Source of the DNA: Plotosus lineatus
Lineage: Eukaryota; Chordata; Actinopteri; Siluriformes; Plotosidae
DNA: 64,000 nucleotides
Reading direction: 5' to 3'
Assembly (NCBI GenBank): GCA_024760905.1
Contig: JALRMN010000027.1
Coordinates: forward strand, 364,501-428,500
The stretch's first letter is position 1. Every line of letters starts with the position of its first letter. The notes under the pieces are model-generated. The model was not told where the DNA came from. It did not search any database and was given only the letters and a program-made list of their open reading frames with translations. The translations under genes and the position numbers were made by a program. Shown here piece after piece: positions 1-11,149 of the stretch.

Positions 1-201
1 TACTCTGCCCTCACCCAGAGTAAGATGAACTAATCCATGCCATGAACCCAATTGTCTCTCGAGACAGAAGGATGCCAACAGCTAATCCATCCCACTGTAA
101 TGAGATACTCAGTGATAATCACCCCGCCCTTCAGAGCTGATGAGGATTTTAATTTATGGACGACTTGTGTATTTTACAGTGTGATATGTTTACATTTTGT
201 T
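1..201 (+). repeat. Dispersed repeat fragment, second copy at 35,117-35,317
   Basis: The first ~200 bases match 35,117-35,317 at a constant offset with only a few mismatches. The copy at 35 kb is preceded by a 'gatggcctggcgaactgttc' stretch, typical of a widespread fish interspersed repeat (the 'gcgatgggctggcgacctgtccagggtg' class). I see no coding potential. It ends where RTE copy A begins. Confidence 0.7.
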
Positions 202-1053
202 GCGACAGGAAGGGCATCCAGCGTAAAACTTCTGCCACTTAAACAATGCAAATGGTCAAAACAAAATTCATACTGAATCGGTCGAGGCCCGGGTTAACAA
301 CGATCGCCATCAGTGCTGTCAACCAACAAGGTGCTGATGGAAAATGGACTACTGTTGGTCGAAGATGTCGACGAAGGAGAGGCGGGAGGCGTGTCCGTAG
401 GCAGAGAGAGAAGAGGAAATGCGTGAGCCTAGGACTGAGAGTAGAGACTTTGAATGTTGGAACTATGCAAGGAAAAGATAGAGAGCTGGCTGACATGATG
501 CAGAGGAGGAAGGTAGACATACTGTGTGTTCAGGAGACCAGGTGGAAAGGTAGCAAGGCGAGAAGCTTAGGAGCAGGGTTTAAGCTGTTTTATCACAGTG
601 TGGATGGGAAGAGAAATGGAGTAGGAGTCATCTTGAAGGAGGGATTTGTCAGGAATGTTCTAGAAGTGAAAAGTGTCAGACAGAGTGATGACTCTCAAGT
701 TAGAAATTGAAGGCGTGATGTCCAATGCTGTTAGTGCTTATGCCCCACAGGCAGGATGTGAGCGAGAAGAGAAGGAGAGATTCTGGAGTGAGTTAGATGA
801 AGTGATGCAGAGTACCCCCAGAGGTGAAAGAGTGGTCATTGGGGCAGACTTCAATGGACATGTTGGTGCAGGCAACAGAGGGGACGAGGAAGTGATGGGC
901 AGGTTTGGTATCCAGGACAGGAACACAGAAGGACAGATGTTGATCAATTTTGCAAAAAGGATGGAAATGGCTGTGGTGAATACTTTCTTCAAGAAGAAAG
1001 AGGAGCATATGGTGACTTATGAAAGCGGAGGTAACAGCACACAGGTAGATAAG

Positions 1054-2150
1054 ATAAGATAAGATAAGATACAGCTTTATTAATCTCACAATGGAGAAAT
1101 TCACTGTTACAGGCTCTTGAGGTACTATCGGTAGGGGGTGCAAAAATAGATGCAAATACAAACATACACACATACATATATATTATATAAGTAAATAAAT
1201 AAGTATATACATAAATAGTATAAATTAATAAACACTAAAAGAAAGGAATGGGGCAACTTTATAGACTGGCCTATAATTAAAGTGTATATGTATCTGAGGG
1301 CAGAGATGGGTTGATATGGTTCACAGTCAGTGGGGTAGATGTGGTTGATTAAAGTGCACGGGGTTTTTATTGCACATAACCGGTATTTTCACAGACAGTT
1401 ACAAAGTGGCGTTGTACAGTCTGACAGCGGTGGGAATGAACGACCTGCGGTAGCGCTCCTTCCTGCACTGAGGATGCCTCAGTCGTCCACTGAAGGAGCT
1501 GCTCAGCTCCTCTACAGTCTGGTGCAGTGGGTGAGAGCTGTTGACCAGGATGGATGTGAGCTTTGCTACCATCCTCCTCTCACTCACCTCCTCCACAGAG
1601 TCCAGTGGGCAGCCGAGGACAGAGCTGGCCCTCCTGACCAGCTTGTTCAGTCTCTTCCTGTCCCGTTCTGTACTGCCCGGGGCCCAGCAGATGGCAGCGT
1701 AGAGGATTGCAGAGGCTACCACAGAGTCATAAAAAGTCCTGAGCAGAGGTCTGCATACGCCGAAGGACCTGAGTCTCCTCAGAAGGTGGAGGCGACTCTG
1801 GCACTTCTTGTACAGGGCGTTGGTGTTGTGGGACCAGTCCAGTTTATTGTTAAGGTGAACACCCAGGTACTTGAAACTGTCCACTGTCTCAATGTCCTGT
1901 CCCTGGATGTTCACTAGTAAGTGTGTGTGTGTGTGTGTTTGACTGTTTCTCCTGAAGTCGACCACCATCTCCTTCGTCTTCCTGGTGTTCAAGCACAGGT
2001 GGTTGCGCTCACACCAGTCCACGAAGTCAACGATGACCGACCGGTACTCCAGCTCGTTCCCCTCTGACACACGGCCCACGATGGCGGAGTCGTCCGAGAA
2101 CTTCTGGAGGTGGCAGCTGTTTGTGTTATATATGAAGTCCGAGGTATAGA
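1054..2150 (-). mobile_element. L2-type LINE, 5'-truncated, inserted in RTE copy A
   Basis: Minus-strand insertion splitting RTE copy A: the RTE sequence stops at 'cacaggtaga' and resumes at 'atcttgtgcaggcgatg'. Its 3' end (left) carries a (TTATC)n tail, seen on the plus strand as 'gataagataagataagata', and the 3' UTR motif 'ctttattaatctcacaatgg'. Short tandem tails are usual in fish L2/Rex-type LINEs. It is 5'-truncated inside the RT domain. A few target bases were lost, so no clean target duplication is visible. Confidence 0.85.
1399..2140 (-). pseudogene. L2-type reverse transcriptase, C-terminal part
   Basis: Minus-strand frame of 226 codons (1,399-2,079) plus about 60 nt upstream, matching the C-terminal RT and thumb region of fish L2-type LINEs: KTKEMVVDFRR, FKYLGVHLNNKLDWS, YAAICWAPGS and an SFIPTAVRLYN-like end. 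The catalytic YADD region and the endonuclease are absent because of 5' truncation, so it is a dead-on-arrival insert. The 192-codon plus-strand frame over the same bases (1,339-1,917) is antisense to it. Confidence 0.8.
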
Positions 2151-3908
2151 TATCTTGTGCAGGCGATGTAATTTAAAGGAAGTCAGTGACTGCAAAGTAG
2201 GAGTGGGTGAGAGTGGTGCCAAACAGCATAGGATGGTGGTGTGCAGGATGACGCTGATGGTGAGAAAGGTGAAAAAGGCAAAGGCAGAGCAGAAAACAAA
2301 GTGGTGGAAGTTGAAAAAGGAAGAGTGTCGTGTTATCTTCAAGGAGGAGTTGAAACAGGCTTTGGGTAGTCAGGAAGTGCTTCCAGATGACTGGACAACC
2401 ACAGCCAATGTGATCAGGGAGACCGTTAGGAGAGTACTTGGTGTGTCCAATGAGACAGAGAGAACCGAAGAGAGTAAACAGGAGTACAGGGAGACACAGC
2501 AAAAGGCGAAGGTAGCGGTGTCAAAGGTCAAACAAAAGGCATATGATGACTTGTATGATAGGTTGGACAGTAAGGAGGGAGAAAATGATTTATACAGGTT
2601 AGCACAGCAGAGAAATAGAGATGGGAAAGACGTGCAGCAAGTTAGAGTGATAAAGGACAGAGAGGGAAATGTAGTGACTGATGACAGAAGTGTGCTGGGA
2701 AGATGGAAAGCGGTGATGAATGAGGAAAATGAGAGCGAAAAAAGAGTAGAAGAGGTGACCGTTGAGGACCAGGAAGTAGCAAAGATTAGTAAGGGAGAGT
2801 GAGGAGGGCATTGAAGAGGATGAAGAGTGGAAAAACAGTTGGCCCTGATGACATACCAGTTGAGGGATGGAAGTGTCTAGGGGAGGTAGCAGTAGATTTT
2901 CTGACAAGAATATTCAACAAGGTCTTAGAAAGTGAGCAGATGCCGGAGGAATGGAGGAGAAGTGTGCTGGTGCCCATTTTTAAGAACAATGGAGACGTGC
3001 AGAGTTGCAGCAACTACAGAGGGATAAAGTTGATGAGCCATACGATGAAGTTTTGGGAAAGAATAGTGGAAGCTAGACTAAGGGCAGAGGTCAGCATTTG
3101 TGAACAACAGTTTGGTTTCATGCCAAGAAAGAGCACCACAGATGCAATGTTTGCCTTGAGGATGTTAATAGAGAAGTACAGAGAAGGTCAGAGGGAGCTA
3201 CATTGTGCCTTTGTGGATCTGGAGAATGCATATGACAGGGTGCCGAGAGAAGAACTGTGGTATTGTCTGAGGAAGTCTGGAGTGGCAGAGAAGTATGTTA
3301 GAGTGGTGCAGGACATGTATGAGAGATGTAAGACAGTGGTGAGGTGTGCTGTCGGTGTGACAGAAGAGTTCAAGGTGGAGGTGGGACTGCATCAAGGGTC
3401 AGCTCTCAGCCCCTTCTTGTGTGCTATGGTGATGAACAGGCTGACAGACGAGGTTAGACAAGAATCTCCATGGACTATGATGTTTGCAGATGACATCGTG
3501 ATCTATAGTGAGAGCAGAGAACAAGTGCAGGAAAATCTAGAGATGTGGAGGTATGCCCTGGAAAGGAGGGGAATGAAGGTTGGTCTCAGTAAGACAGAAT
3601 ACATGTGCATGAAGGACAAGGACCCAAGAGGAACGGTGAGGTTACAGGGAGCAGAGATAAAGAAGGTCGAGGATTTCAAGTATTTTGTCTCAACAATCCA
3701 GAGCAATGGAGAGTGTGGAAAAGAGGTGAAGAAGCGTGTGCAGGCAGGTTGGAATGGTTGGAGAAAAGTGTCCGGTGTGATGTGTGATAGGATGGTATCC
3801 TGATGGTATCCTGGTATGTGATAGGATGAAAGGAAAAGTGTACAAGATGGTGTTGAGGCCAGCGATGTTGTATGGTTTAGAAACTTTTTTGGACTTCTGT
3901 TTATTTCT

Positions 3909-5915
3909 GTACATGTCCAAACCATCTCAATCTAGCCTCTCTGACTTTGTCTTCAAAACATCTTACGTGGGCTGTCCCTCTGATATACTCATTTCTGATC
4001 CTATCCATCCTCGTTACTCCCAGGGAGAACCTCAACATTTTCATCTCCGCTACCTCCAGCTCTGCCTCCTGCCTTTTCCTCAGCGCCACTGTTTCTAAGC
4101 CATACAACATCGCTGGCCTCACCACCATCTTGTACACTTTTCCCTTCATTCTTGCTGACACTCTCCTATCGCACATCACACCGGATACTTTTCTCCAACC
4201 ATTCCAGCCTGCCTGCACACGCTTCTTCACCTCTTTTCCACACTCTCCATTGCTCTGGATTGTTGAGCCTAAGTACTTAAAATCCTCCACCTTCGTTATC
4301 TCTGCTCCCTGTAACATCACCGTTCCTCCTGGGTACTTCTCATTCACACACATGTATTCTGATTTTCTGAGGCTAACCTTCATTCCTCTCCTTTCCAGGG
4401 CATACCTCCACCTCTCTAGATTTTCCTGCACTTGTTCTCTGATCTCACTACAGATCACGATGTCATCTGCAAACATCATAGTCCATGGAGATTCTTGTCT
4501 CACCTCGTCTGTCAGCCTGTCCATCACCATAGCAAACAAGAAGGGGCTCAGAGCTGACCCTTGATGCACTCCCACCTCCACCTTGAATTCGTCGGTCACA
4601 CCGACAGCACACCTCACCACTGTCTTACATCTCTCATACATGTCCTGCACCACTCTAACATACTTCTCTGCCACTCCAGACTTCCTCACGCAATACCACA
4701 GTTCTTCTCTTGGCACCCTGTCATATGCTTTTTCCAGTCATTTGGAAGCAATTCCTGGCCACCCAAAGCCTGTTTCAACTCCTCCTTGAAGACAACACGA
4801 CACTCTTCCTTTTTCAGCTTCCACCACTTTGTCTTCTGCTCTGCCTTTGCCTTTTTCACCTTTCTCACCATCAGAGTCATCCTGCACACCACCATCCTAT
4901 GCTGTTTGGCAACACTCTCACCCACTACTACTTTGAAGTCACTGACTTCTTTCAAATTACATCGCCTACACAAGATGTAGTCTACCTGTGTGCTCCTACC
5001 TCCGCTTTTATAAGTCACCCTATGCTCCTGTTTCTTCTGGAAGAAAGTATTCACCACAGCCATTTCCATCCTTTTTGCAAAATCTATCAACATCTGTCCT
5101 TCATGCTCCTGTCCTGGATACCAAACCTGCCCATCACTTCCTCGTCCCCTCTGTTGCCTGCACCAACATGTCCATTGAAGTCTGCACCAATGACCACTCT
5201 TTTCACCTCTGGTGGTACTCTGCATCACTTCATCTAAGTCACTCCAGAATCTCTCCTTCTCTTCTAGCTCACATCCTGCCTGTGGGGCATAAGCACTAAC
5301 AACATTGGAGCATTACACCTTCAATTTCTAACTTGAGACTCATCACTCTGTCTGACACTCTTTTCACTTTTAGAACATTCCTGACAAACTCCTCCTTCAA
5401 GATGACTCAGACTCCATTTCTCTTCCCATCCACACCATGATAAAATAAGCTTAAACCCTGCTCCTAAGCTTTTAGCTTTGCTACCTTTCCACCTGGTCTC
5501 CTGAACACACAGTATGTCCACCTTCCTCCTCTGCATCATGTCAACCAGCTCTCTACCTTTTCTGTGCATAGTTCCAACATTCAAAGTCCCCACTCTCAGT
5601 CCTAGACTCATGCCTTTCCTCTTCTCTCTCTGCCTACGGACACGCCTCCCACCTCTCCTTCTTCGACGTCTTCGACCAACAGTAGTCCAATTTCCATCAG
5701 CACCCTGTTGATTGACAGCACTGATGGCGGTCGTTGTTAACCCGGGCCTCGACCGATCCGGTATGGAGGTAATAATTTTGATTTGCATCATAAATAATTG
5801 GCATTGGTTTTACGTCGGATGCCCTTCCTGACACAACCCTCTGCATTTCTCCGGGCTTGGGACCGGCATGAGGGGGAGAGACACTGGTTAGTGCCCCCCA
5901 CCTCATGGCTGCATT
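3909..5915 (-). mobile_element. RTE retrotransposon copy B (minus, internal deletion)
   Basis: Inverted partner of copy A. On the minus strand it runs from the 5' UTR (5,915; 'aatgcagaggg', then 'gacaggaagggcatccg') through the basic N-terminus, endonuclease and RT to HVQK at 3,909, where it is cut off before the 3' end. At about 4,736-4,740 the frame jumps from the pre-RT linker (LLPNDW) straight to KAYDRVPREE, an internal deletion of roughly 1.1 kb judged against copy D. Recognisable frames are 5,321-5,791, 4,686-5,228 and 3,901-4,716 (FADD present). The 5' end abuts Tc1 sequence at 5,916-5,917, so it inserted into that relic. Confidence 0.87.
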
Positions 5916-5916
5916 A

Positions 5917-6460
5917 GATGGCAGTGCTGACCTTGTACATGAGAAAACCCAGTGAACCAACACCAGCAGATCACATGGCTCCCAAACCACCACTGACTGG
6001 GGAAACTTTACAATGGACCTAAAGCAGCTCGGATTCTGTACCTCTGGCCTCTTCCTCCAGAATCTGGGACAATGAGTTCCAAAAGAAATGCAAAATATAC
6101 TTTAATCTGAAATAAGAACTTTGAACCACTGAGTAAAGTCTAGGTCTTTTGCCCTTAGCCTGGTAAAGCCGCATCTGACATTGTCTCTGGTTTGAAAGTG
6201 GCTTTTATCTCTGATGCTTGTGCAACTTTTTCTACAACAGTTTTTATTCCATTCAACTTTCCATTACTATTCTCGGATACAGCACTCTGTGAACATGCAG
6301 CTTCTTTCGCAATGACCTTTTGTGACTTGCCCTCCATGTGCCGGGTGTCAATGATCCATCTTCTATGATCTATCTTCTGAATGACTGTCAAGTCGTCAGT
6401 CGTCCCCATGATTGTGTGATTCACTGATCCAGACTGACAGGTCCTTTGAAGGCCCAATAA
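5917..6460 (-). pseudogene. Tc1/mariner-type transposase relic, block 1
   Basis: The minus-strand frame at 6,155-6,457 carries the N-terminal helix-turn-helix of a Tc1-like transposase (DLTVIQKIDHRRWIIDTRH, KVIAKEAACSQSAVS), which binds the element's inverted repeats. The bases at 5,917-6,150, read on the minus strand, give decayed middle-domain sequence (CPRFWRKR-like). The C-terminal catalytic part is missing because RTE copy B interrupts it. The same relic with its C-terminus preserved is at 41,443-42,400. Confidence 0.75.
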
Positions 6461-6782
6461 ACCTTTGCAGGTGTTTTGGATTAAATATCTGATTTGAGTG
6501 TGACATCATGAGTCTCCAATATTAAATTTTATCACAATATCTACTGGATTTTGGGTTTTCATTACCTGTAAGTAATAATTATCAAAATTAAAGGTAATAA
6601 ACCACAATAGATACTGGATTTTGGGTTTTCATTACCTGTAAGTAATAATTATCAAAATTAAAGGAAATAAACATTTGAAACAGATCAGTCCGTGTGTACC
6701 ACAGGTTCAGTTTTTGAACTGAATTACTGAAATTAATCAACTTTTGAATGATATTGTTATTTATTGAGACATAGTGTGTACA

Positions 6783-6788
6783 GAGAGC

Positions 6789-6862
<74 letters not shown>
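6783..6862 (+). repeat. (GA)n microsatellite
   Basis: About 80 bases of nearly pure GA dinucleotide repeat. The equivalent tract in block 2 is at 42,651-42,706. Confidence 0.95.
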
Positions 6863-6865
<3 letters not shown>

Positions 6866-7491
6866 GGTGGGTTTTGAAGCCCAAAATATTTTAAAGCTAA
6901 ATGGAGATAAAATGACTGAAAATAAACAATCCAGTCGAGATGATCAGTCTTTACATGAACAGTTCACATGGATTAAACTCTGAAACACTGAACATCTGTT
7001 TATAGAACAGCAGCCCTGCAGTTCCAGAAATCTTTAGAAAACAACCATTTCAAACAGAACTAAACCACCTCACAATCACAATCACACCTTCTAACAGCCA
7101 ATCACCTTGCGTGTTGATTTTACCTGGTCTGAGGTGTTTCTCAGGTTTTGAGTGATTTAAAAAATAAATAGATGCAGCAGTAATTTCCGGGTGTCGGAGC
7201 TGATGAGAAATCTGGAAGTATTGATCCAGCCTGAAGGAAATGAAATGCATTACATAGTGATCACAGCCAACTTAACCAAACCTGAGCAGCACTATTACTC
7301 AGTTGGTGCATTTTAATTAACAACCCAAAGTGGCTGGTTCTCCATCGCAATAAAGTGGGGAAGAGTCTCTGAGCGTTTTCTGGCCTGTGAGTGGTCTTTG
7401 TACATTTTATATTGCGTTCATGTTGGTTGCTGCAGTCTTTCCCCAACATTAGTGAAGTCTGTGTACATAGCGCTACGGTGAGTCTTCAGAT

Positions 7492-8290
7492 CAGGGACCG
7501 GCAACTTTTTTGACTGAGAGAACCCGAAAACCCAGATACAGTTAAATTTTAATATGATATGTTAAAATTTAATTCCTGAGCGCCATATATATTTAAATAC
7601 TGATTTCAACGAAAAGGAAAAGGAAGAACAACAATTTTAGCGTATAATATGACTCTCAATTTGTTTTTAATTACATTTTTATCATGAAGTTATTCGATAT
7701 TAAGGAAACTACTTCTTACTATTGATGCGGCTTCTGGTGCTGCGCAGTTTTCTGATGTTTTTGTTGTCTGATTAATACGTGCTGAGGTTCAGCTTCAGGT
7801 GTTTAGGCTTCCATCTGTTAAACGTGACTGTGGGTCGGTCTTGATGTTTTTTAGGTGTGAGAACGACTGCTCACATGAATACGTAGAGCCAAACATGGTC
7901 AATACGGCAAAACTCACACGCTGCAGTGTTTGGGATGTGACAGGAAGTGTGTGCCAAGTTTTGACAATCAGCTGGTCTGCAGGTTGAAGTTTTTCATGTC
8001 TGTCCCTTTGTGTTTACTTGCCAGCTCTGCTCTGCTTTCTCTCGTGTTGGTCTTTTCAAATCAGAACAAGTGTGGTCGAAAATAGATGTATAAATTAAAT
8101 GACTTGAGATTTTATTGCTTTGTTTATTTTGATGACTTTGCTTAACCCTGGGATCTTTGCATTTTTTTCCTTAAATGTCAGTGAAACTATGCATTAATTA
8201 TTCTGTAAAGAAATGCCAACTAAGATTTATCTGAGAGCCAGATGCAGTCATCAAAAGAGTCACATCTGGTCACGAGCCATGCCTTACTCC
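7492..8290. mobile_element. hAT-like non-autonomous relic, block 1
   Basis: Starts with a hAT-type terminus (CAGGGACCGGCAAC) after CTTCAGAT, the 8-bp target sequence also flanking the partner copy at 43,312-44,362. The right side keeps the subterminal 'gagagccagatgcagtcatc' but the terminal inverted repeat is lost near 8,290. There is no transposase frame. Confidence 0.65.
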
Positions 8291-8559
8291 TTTCATCACC
8301 TCTTATTTTCAATATTTATTTATTTATTTATTAGAAATCACAGACATTGTTGATGGTTCCCAGTGAAATTCTACATGCTGCTTGGGTGCAGAATCACTGA
8401 TCCAAATATTTGAGCTTATCATCTAACCCTAGACACCGAAGTGAGGGAGGAGAACGAATCAGATCTGCCGACAGAGACCAGTTTTATGTTGTGAAATATA
8501 TTTGAGTGGTATTGGTGTGTGACGTCGGCAACTTATTTATGATTACAAGGACGAGAATT

Positions 8560-8660
8560 TCATGCTAATTAGGGTCATGGGGAGGCTGGCGCCCATCCCA
8601 GCCGACTCCGGGTGAAGGCAGAGTACACCCAGGACAGCTTGCCAGGGCATTGTAGGGCGA
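8560..8660 (-). repeat. Dispersed fish repeat fragment
   Basis: The plus strand reads 'ggctggcgcccatcccagcc...gaaggcagagtacacccagg', the complement of the widespread 'gctgggataggctccagc' repeat. A related copy lies at about 44,510-44,590 in block 2. Confidence 0.6.
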
Positions 8661-8664
8661 AAAT

Positions 8665-9215
8665 ATGCTGACGGCTTTGCAGCCTGCGCTTGTCAAAAGT
8701 CAGCAATGGTTCTTTTACATGAACCTCACACCATAGACCAGGGGTCACCGACCTTTTTGAAACCGAGAGCTACTTCTTGGGTACCAATTAATGCGAAGGG
8801 CTACCAGGTCAAAACACACCTCTGAAATTACAAATTTGCTCAATTTACCTTTAATTATATGTTATCATTAATAATTAATGATATTTATCTATGTGAAGAT
8901 ATTGATTTGATTTAAAATATATTCAAAAAAATTAGATGCAGCTCAATGGAGAGTGGCGCTATGGAGCTGTGGGCCTGTCCTAAAACTAGCAGTGAACAGG
9001 TCCGCGGGCAACTTATAGTGTCCTTGCGGGCTACCTGGTGCCCACGGGCACCACGTTGGTGATCCCTGCCATAGACAGTGAGAGACATGGCCGGACTTTG
9101 ATCACCCAGTTAGCTGCACTGGGTGGACAGTGACAAACTGTGGAGAGTGGGGCTTCATCTCCCAACCATAGAATCAGCGATCCAGCACCTATATCACTAG
9201 ACCACAACTGCCCGA
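8665..9215 (-). mobile_element. tRNA-headed SINE (RTE-SINE family), split by a hAT element
   Basis: Minus-strand copy of the composite SINE best seen at 55,005-55,362. The head end at the right reads 'cactagaccacaactgc' on the plus strand; the left part holds 'gctgacggctttgcagcc' and 'cagcaatggttcttttacat'. It is interrupted at 8,739-9,068 by a 330-bp hAT-type element with perfect 8-bp target duplications. The RTE-derived tail is missing. Confidence 0.75.
8739..9068. mobile_element. 330-bp hAT-type non-autonomous transposon (perfect TSD)
   Basis: Termini CAGGGGTCACCGAC and GTTGGTGATCCCTG are inverted repeats with two mismatches. The element is flanked by exact 8-bp direct repeats CCATAGAC at 8,731-8,738 and 9,069-9,076. 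An 8-bp duplication with CAGGG...CCCTG ends is the hAT signature. It contains no transposase, so it depends on an element elsewhere. Removing it rejoins the surrounding SINE exactly. Confidence 0.9.
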
Positions 9216-10246
9216 TAAGGACGAGTAGTTTAATGAACTATCAGCCCGATACCCAACACTGCTATCAGTGCCACCCTCTTTCTTACACATCATCACTGGT
9301 GCAGACATTTTTATAAGAACAGATGCATGTACTTTTAATAGCCTGCTGTAACTTATAAAAACTCAGCCATGCCTTCAATATAACATTAATAGAAGAACCA
9401 CAGAGAAAACAGATGAGGATCTCAAAAAGTGTCCGACCGTCCCTCCAGCATACACCTACACATGAGAATACTGTATATCATCTTTATAACAGAGGAAATA
9501 TACATGTCGTCATGGGGATGAAAGTCTGATTGATGGGAACTTCCACTCTTCCACTTCAAACTGTTAGTTGATTAAAGCCAGAAAATAAAATTCACTTTTT
9601 GAATTAAATTAATTTTACTTTTGAACAATGTAGTCAGATTTCTCGGTGACATATGCAATCGGTATCTTTTTTTTTTTTTAGCTGGTGAAATAAACTTACT
9701 ACCAGGAAGTGCATTACTTATTTGAATATATTTTTTTATTATTATTTGATCACAGTGAGGAACAGCACATTCAGTAATAACGTTCCTAGCTTGTATCACA
9801 TGTTTATGGACGTGAACCAATAGAAATGATAGCTTTTTGTTTATTTTCTGATTTTTCAGCTGCATGTGCATTGATTAAGAGGCAAAAAGTCCCATTTTGT
9901 TGCATCTGCCCAGCTGGTACATTAAAAATAAATATCTAATTATAATACTTTTCTCTTGTATTTATGAGAGTTGATATTTTTTTAATATGATCATGTTTGT
10001 GAACTCTGGGTGATGCTAACGGCGTTCTCGTTCCATAGATATCCGGTCACACTCAGAACAACGAATGATTTCTGAGATATTTTGTAGTTAATTGTTATTG
10101 ATTATTCAGCAAATAAATCATTTTACAGAGTAAACAATTCACAAATCAAGAACTATGATATTGTGTTATTAAAATGTTCTCTAAAGCAGCGGTCTCCAAC
10201 CTGTTTTGCACCAGGAACCAGTTTGATGGATGAAAATGTTTCCTAG

Positions 10247-10439
10247 TGTAATGAGTTCATGACGAGGACGTACAGCTTCAACAACATTTATTTCTCTTAT
10301 AACTATCGTGATACATTCACATGCCTGCTCGTGGTTGCCATGTTGGTACAAACTCCTTCTTCCGGTGCTTTTCCGGATGTAATTACACTAGACACAACAT
10401 AGTCCCTGCGATGGGTGTTAACTGGGAGAAACCATTACA
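10247..10439 (+). mobile_element. 193-bp solo LTR with 5-bp target duplication
   Basis: Begins TGTAATG and ends CATTACA (TG...CA, 7-bp terminal inverted repeat) and is flanked by exact CCTAG repeats at 10,242-10,246 and 10,440-10,444. The block 2 copy of the host hAT element lacks it, which gives an independent empty site. Orientation is assumed from the TG...CA ends only. It could also be a short TRIM-type element. No internal region was found in the window. Confidence 0.75.
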
Positions 10440-10485
10440 CCTAGGACCGGTTAGAGTCGACGCCGTAATCGTGTTTTGGTGGCTG

Positions 10486-10527
10486 CAATGACGTAGAAGT
10501 CGTAGACGGTTTTCTTCTACGTCATTG
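10486..10527. mobile_element. 42-bp minimal TIR element
   Basis: Perfect 14-bp inverted repeats, CAATGACGTAGAAG (10,486-10,499) and CTTCTACGTCATTG (10,514-10,527), separated by 14 bp. They are flanked by perfect 8-bp direct repeats GGTGGCTG at 10,478-10,485 and 10,528-10,535. The terminus is the same as that of the 1.35-kb element at 20,871-22,221. Confidence 0.75.
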
Positions 10528-11082
10528 GGTGGCTGTCACCGCAGAAAACCCCGCCTCACAAAGACACATGGTTGGAAAAGGAAAAGGGGCTTTTAGTGCT
10601 TCTGTGGAAATGTCAAAATCCATTGTTTTTTAACATAAGATCCGGAAGCTCTCATAAATATAATAATTTGTACCATGAAAGATTTTGTTTGCGGACCGGT
10701 ATCAAATGATCCATGGACCGGTCCCAGTCCATGGACTGGAGGTTGGGGAACCCTGTTCTGAAGCTACGGTTTATAAATAGTTAAATATAGTGAAACATTT
10801 TGTGCTGGATTTCCTCATTCTTATTCCCATAAATGAAAAAAATGATTATAAAATGGATCAGTGCTGATATATGGCAGATACCTGTATGAGGTTTAAGAGT
10901 TCCCAACTAAAACTTATCACGAGTAATCATATGGAGGCTCCACTTTTAAGCGCTGCATCAATCTCCAGAATAAATACATCAGAAATCTCACTAGAAACAA
11001 ACCACAGTATTATTTCATAGATTATTGTTTTATCAGACGAGACTTTAAAAATCTCAGCTGTTACCATGAAATACAAACAGGC

Positions 11083-11149
11083 AATAAGATCCTGTAATGG
11101 GGTTTAGAGGATTAATAAGATCATGTAATGGGGTTTAGAGGATTAATAA
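11083..11149 (+). repeat. 31-bp minisatellite, left remnant
   Basis: About two units of 'ataagatcctgtaatggggt' plus 'ttagaggatta'. The array continues at 18,094 on the other side of the Gypsy element, which inserted between units. Confidence 0.9.

Larger units (their letters stand above)
202..3884 (+). mobile_element. RTE-type non-LTR retrotransposon, copy A (broken, nested)
   Basis: Sense copy of the RTE-like LINE that recurs in this window (copies B, C and D). It begins in the 5' UTR ('gcgacaggaagggcatccag'), continues through an apurinic-type endonuclease (ETLNVGTMQ, CVQETRW, GADFNGHVG) and a reverse transcriptase (FVDLENAYDRVP, LHQGSALSPFL, FADD), and stops abruptly inside the C-terminal region. 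A single ORF with EN plus RT, no RNase H and no gag-like ORF1 fits the RTE clade. It is split at about 1,054-2,150 by an L2-type LINE. The 3' end is missing: at 3,884 it meets a 24-bp spacer and then inverted copy B. Confidence 0.88.
246..3884 (+). pseudogene. RTE copy A endonuclease-reverse transcriptase ORF (inactive)
   Basis: Remnant of the element's single polyprotein, whose known role is target nicking and target-primed reverse transcription. The reading frame survives in pieces: 246-710 and 673-1,053 (endonuclease), 2,150-2,802 (linker, WWKLKKEE) and 2,799-3,803 (RT). The RT catalytic FADD lies at 3,483-3,494. There are frameshifts near 690 and 2,800 (one base fewer than copy D around 'aagggagagtgagg'), a nested LINE in the endonuclease, and loss of the last ~150 codons. 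The upstream stretch at 330-420 (GRRCRRRRGGRRVRRQREK) is a basic N-terminal segment also seen in copy B. It cannot encode a functional protein. Confidence 0.85.
10187..10755. mobile_element. hAT-type non-autonomous transposon, block 1 copy
   Basis: Ends CAGCGGTCTCCAACC and GGTTGGGGAACCCTG. The left flank is CTCTAAAG (10,179-10,186) and the right flank TTCTGAAG (10,756-10,763), an 8-bp duplication that has diverged. The block 2 copy (45,133-45,428) sits at the same site, so the insertion predates the duplication. This copy is longer because it contains a solo LTR (10,247-10,439) and a 42-bp TIR element (10,486-10,527). Confidence 0.82.

Noticed and set aside
1339..1917. 192-codon plus-strand frame
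   Set aside because: Antisense to the L2-type RT frame at 1,399-2,079, which has recognisable RT motifs.
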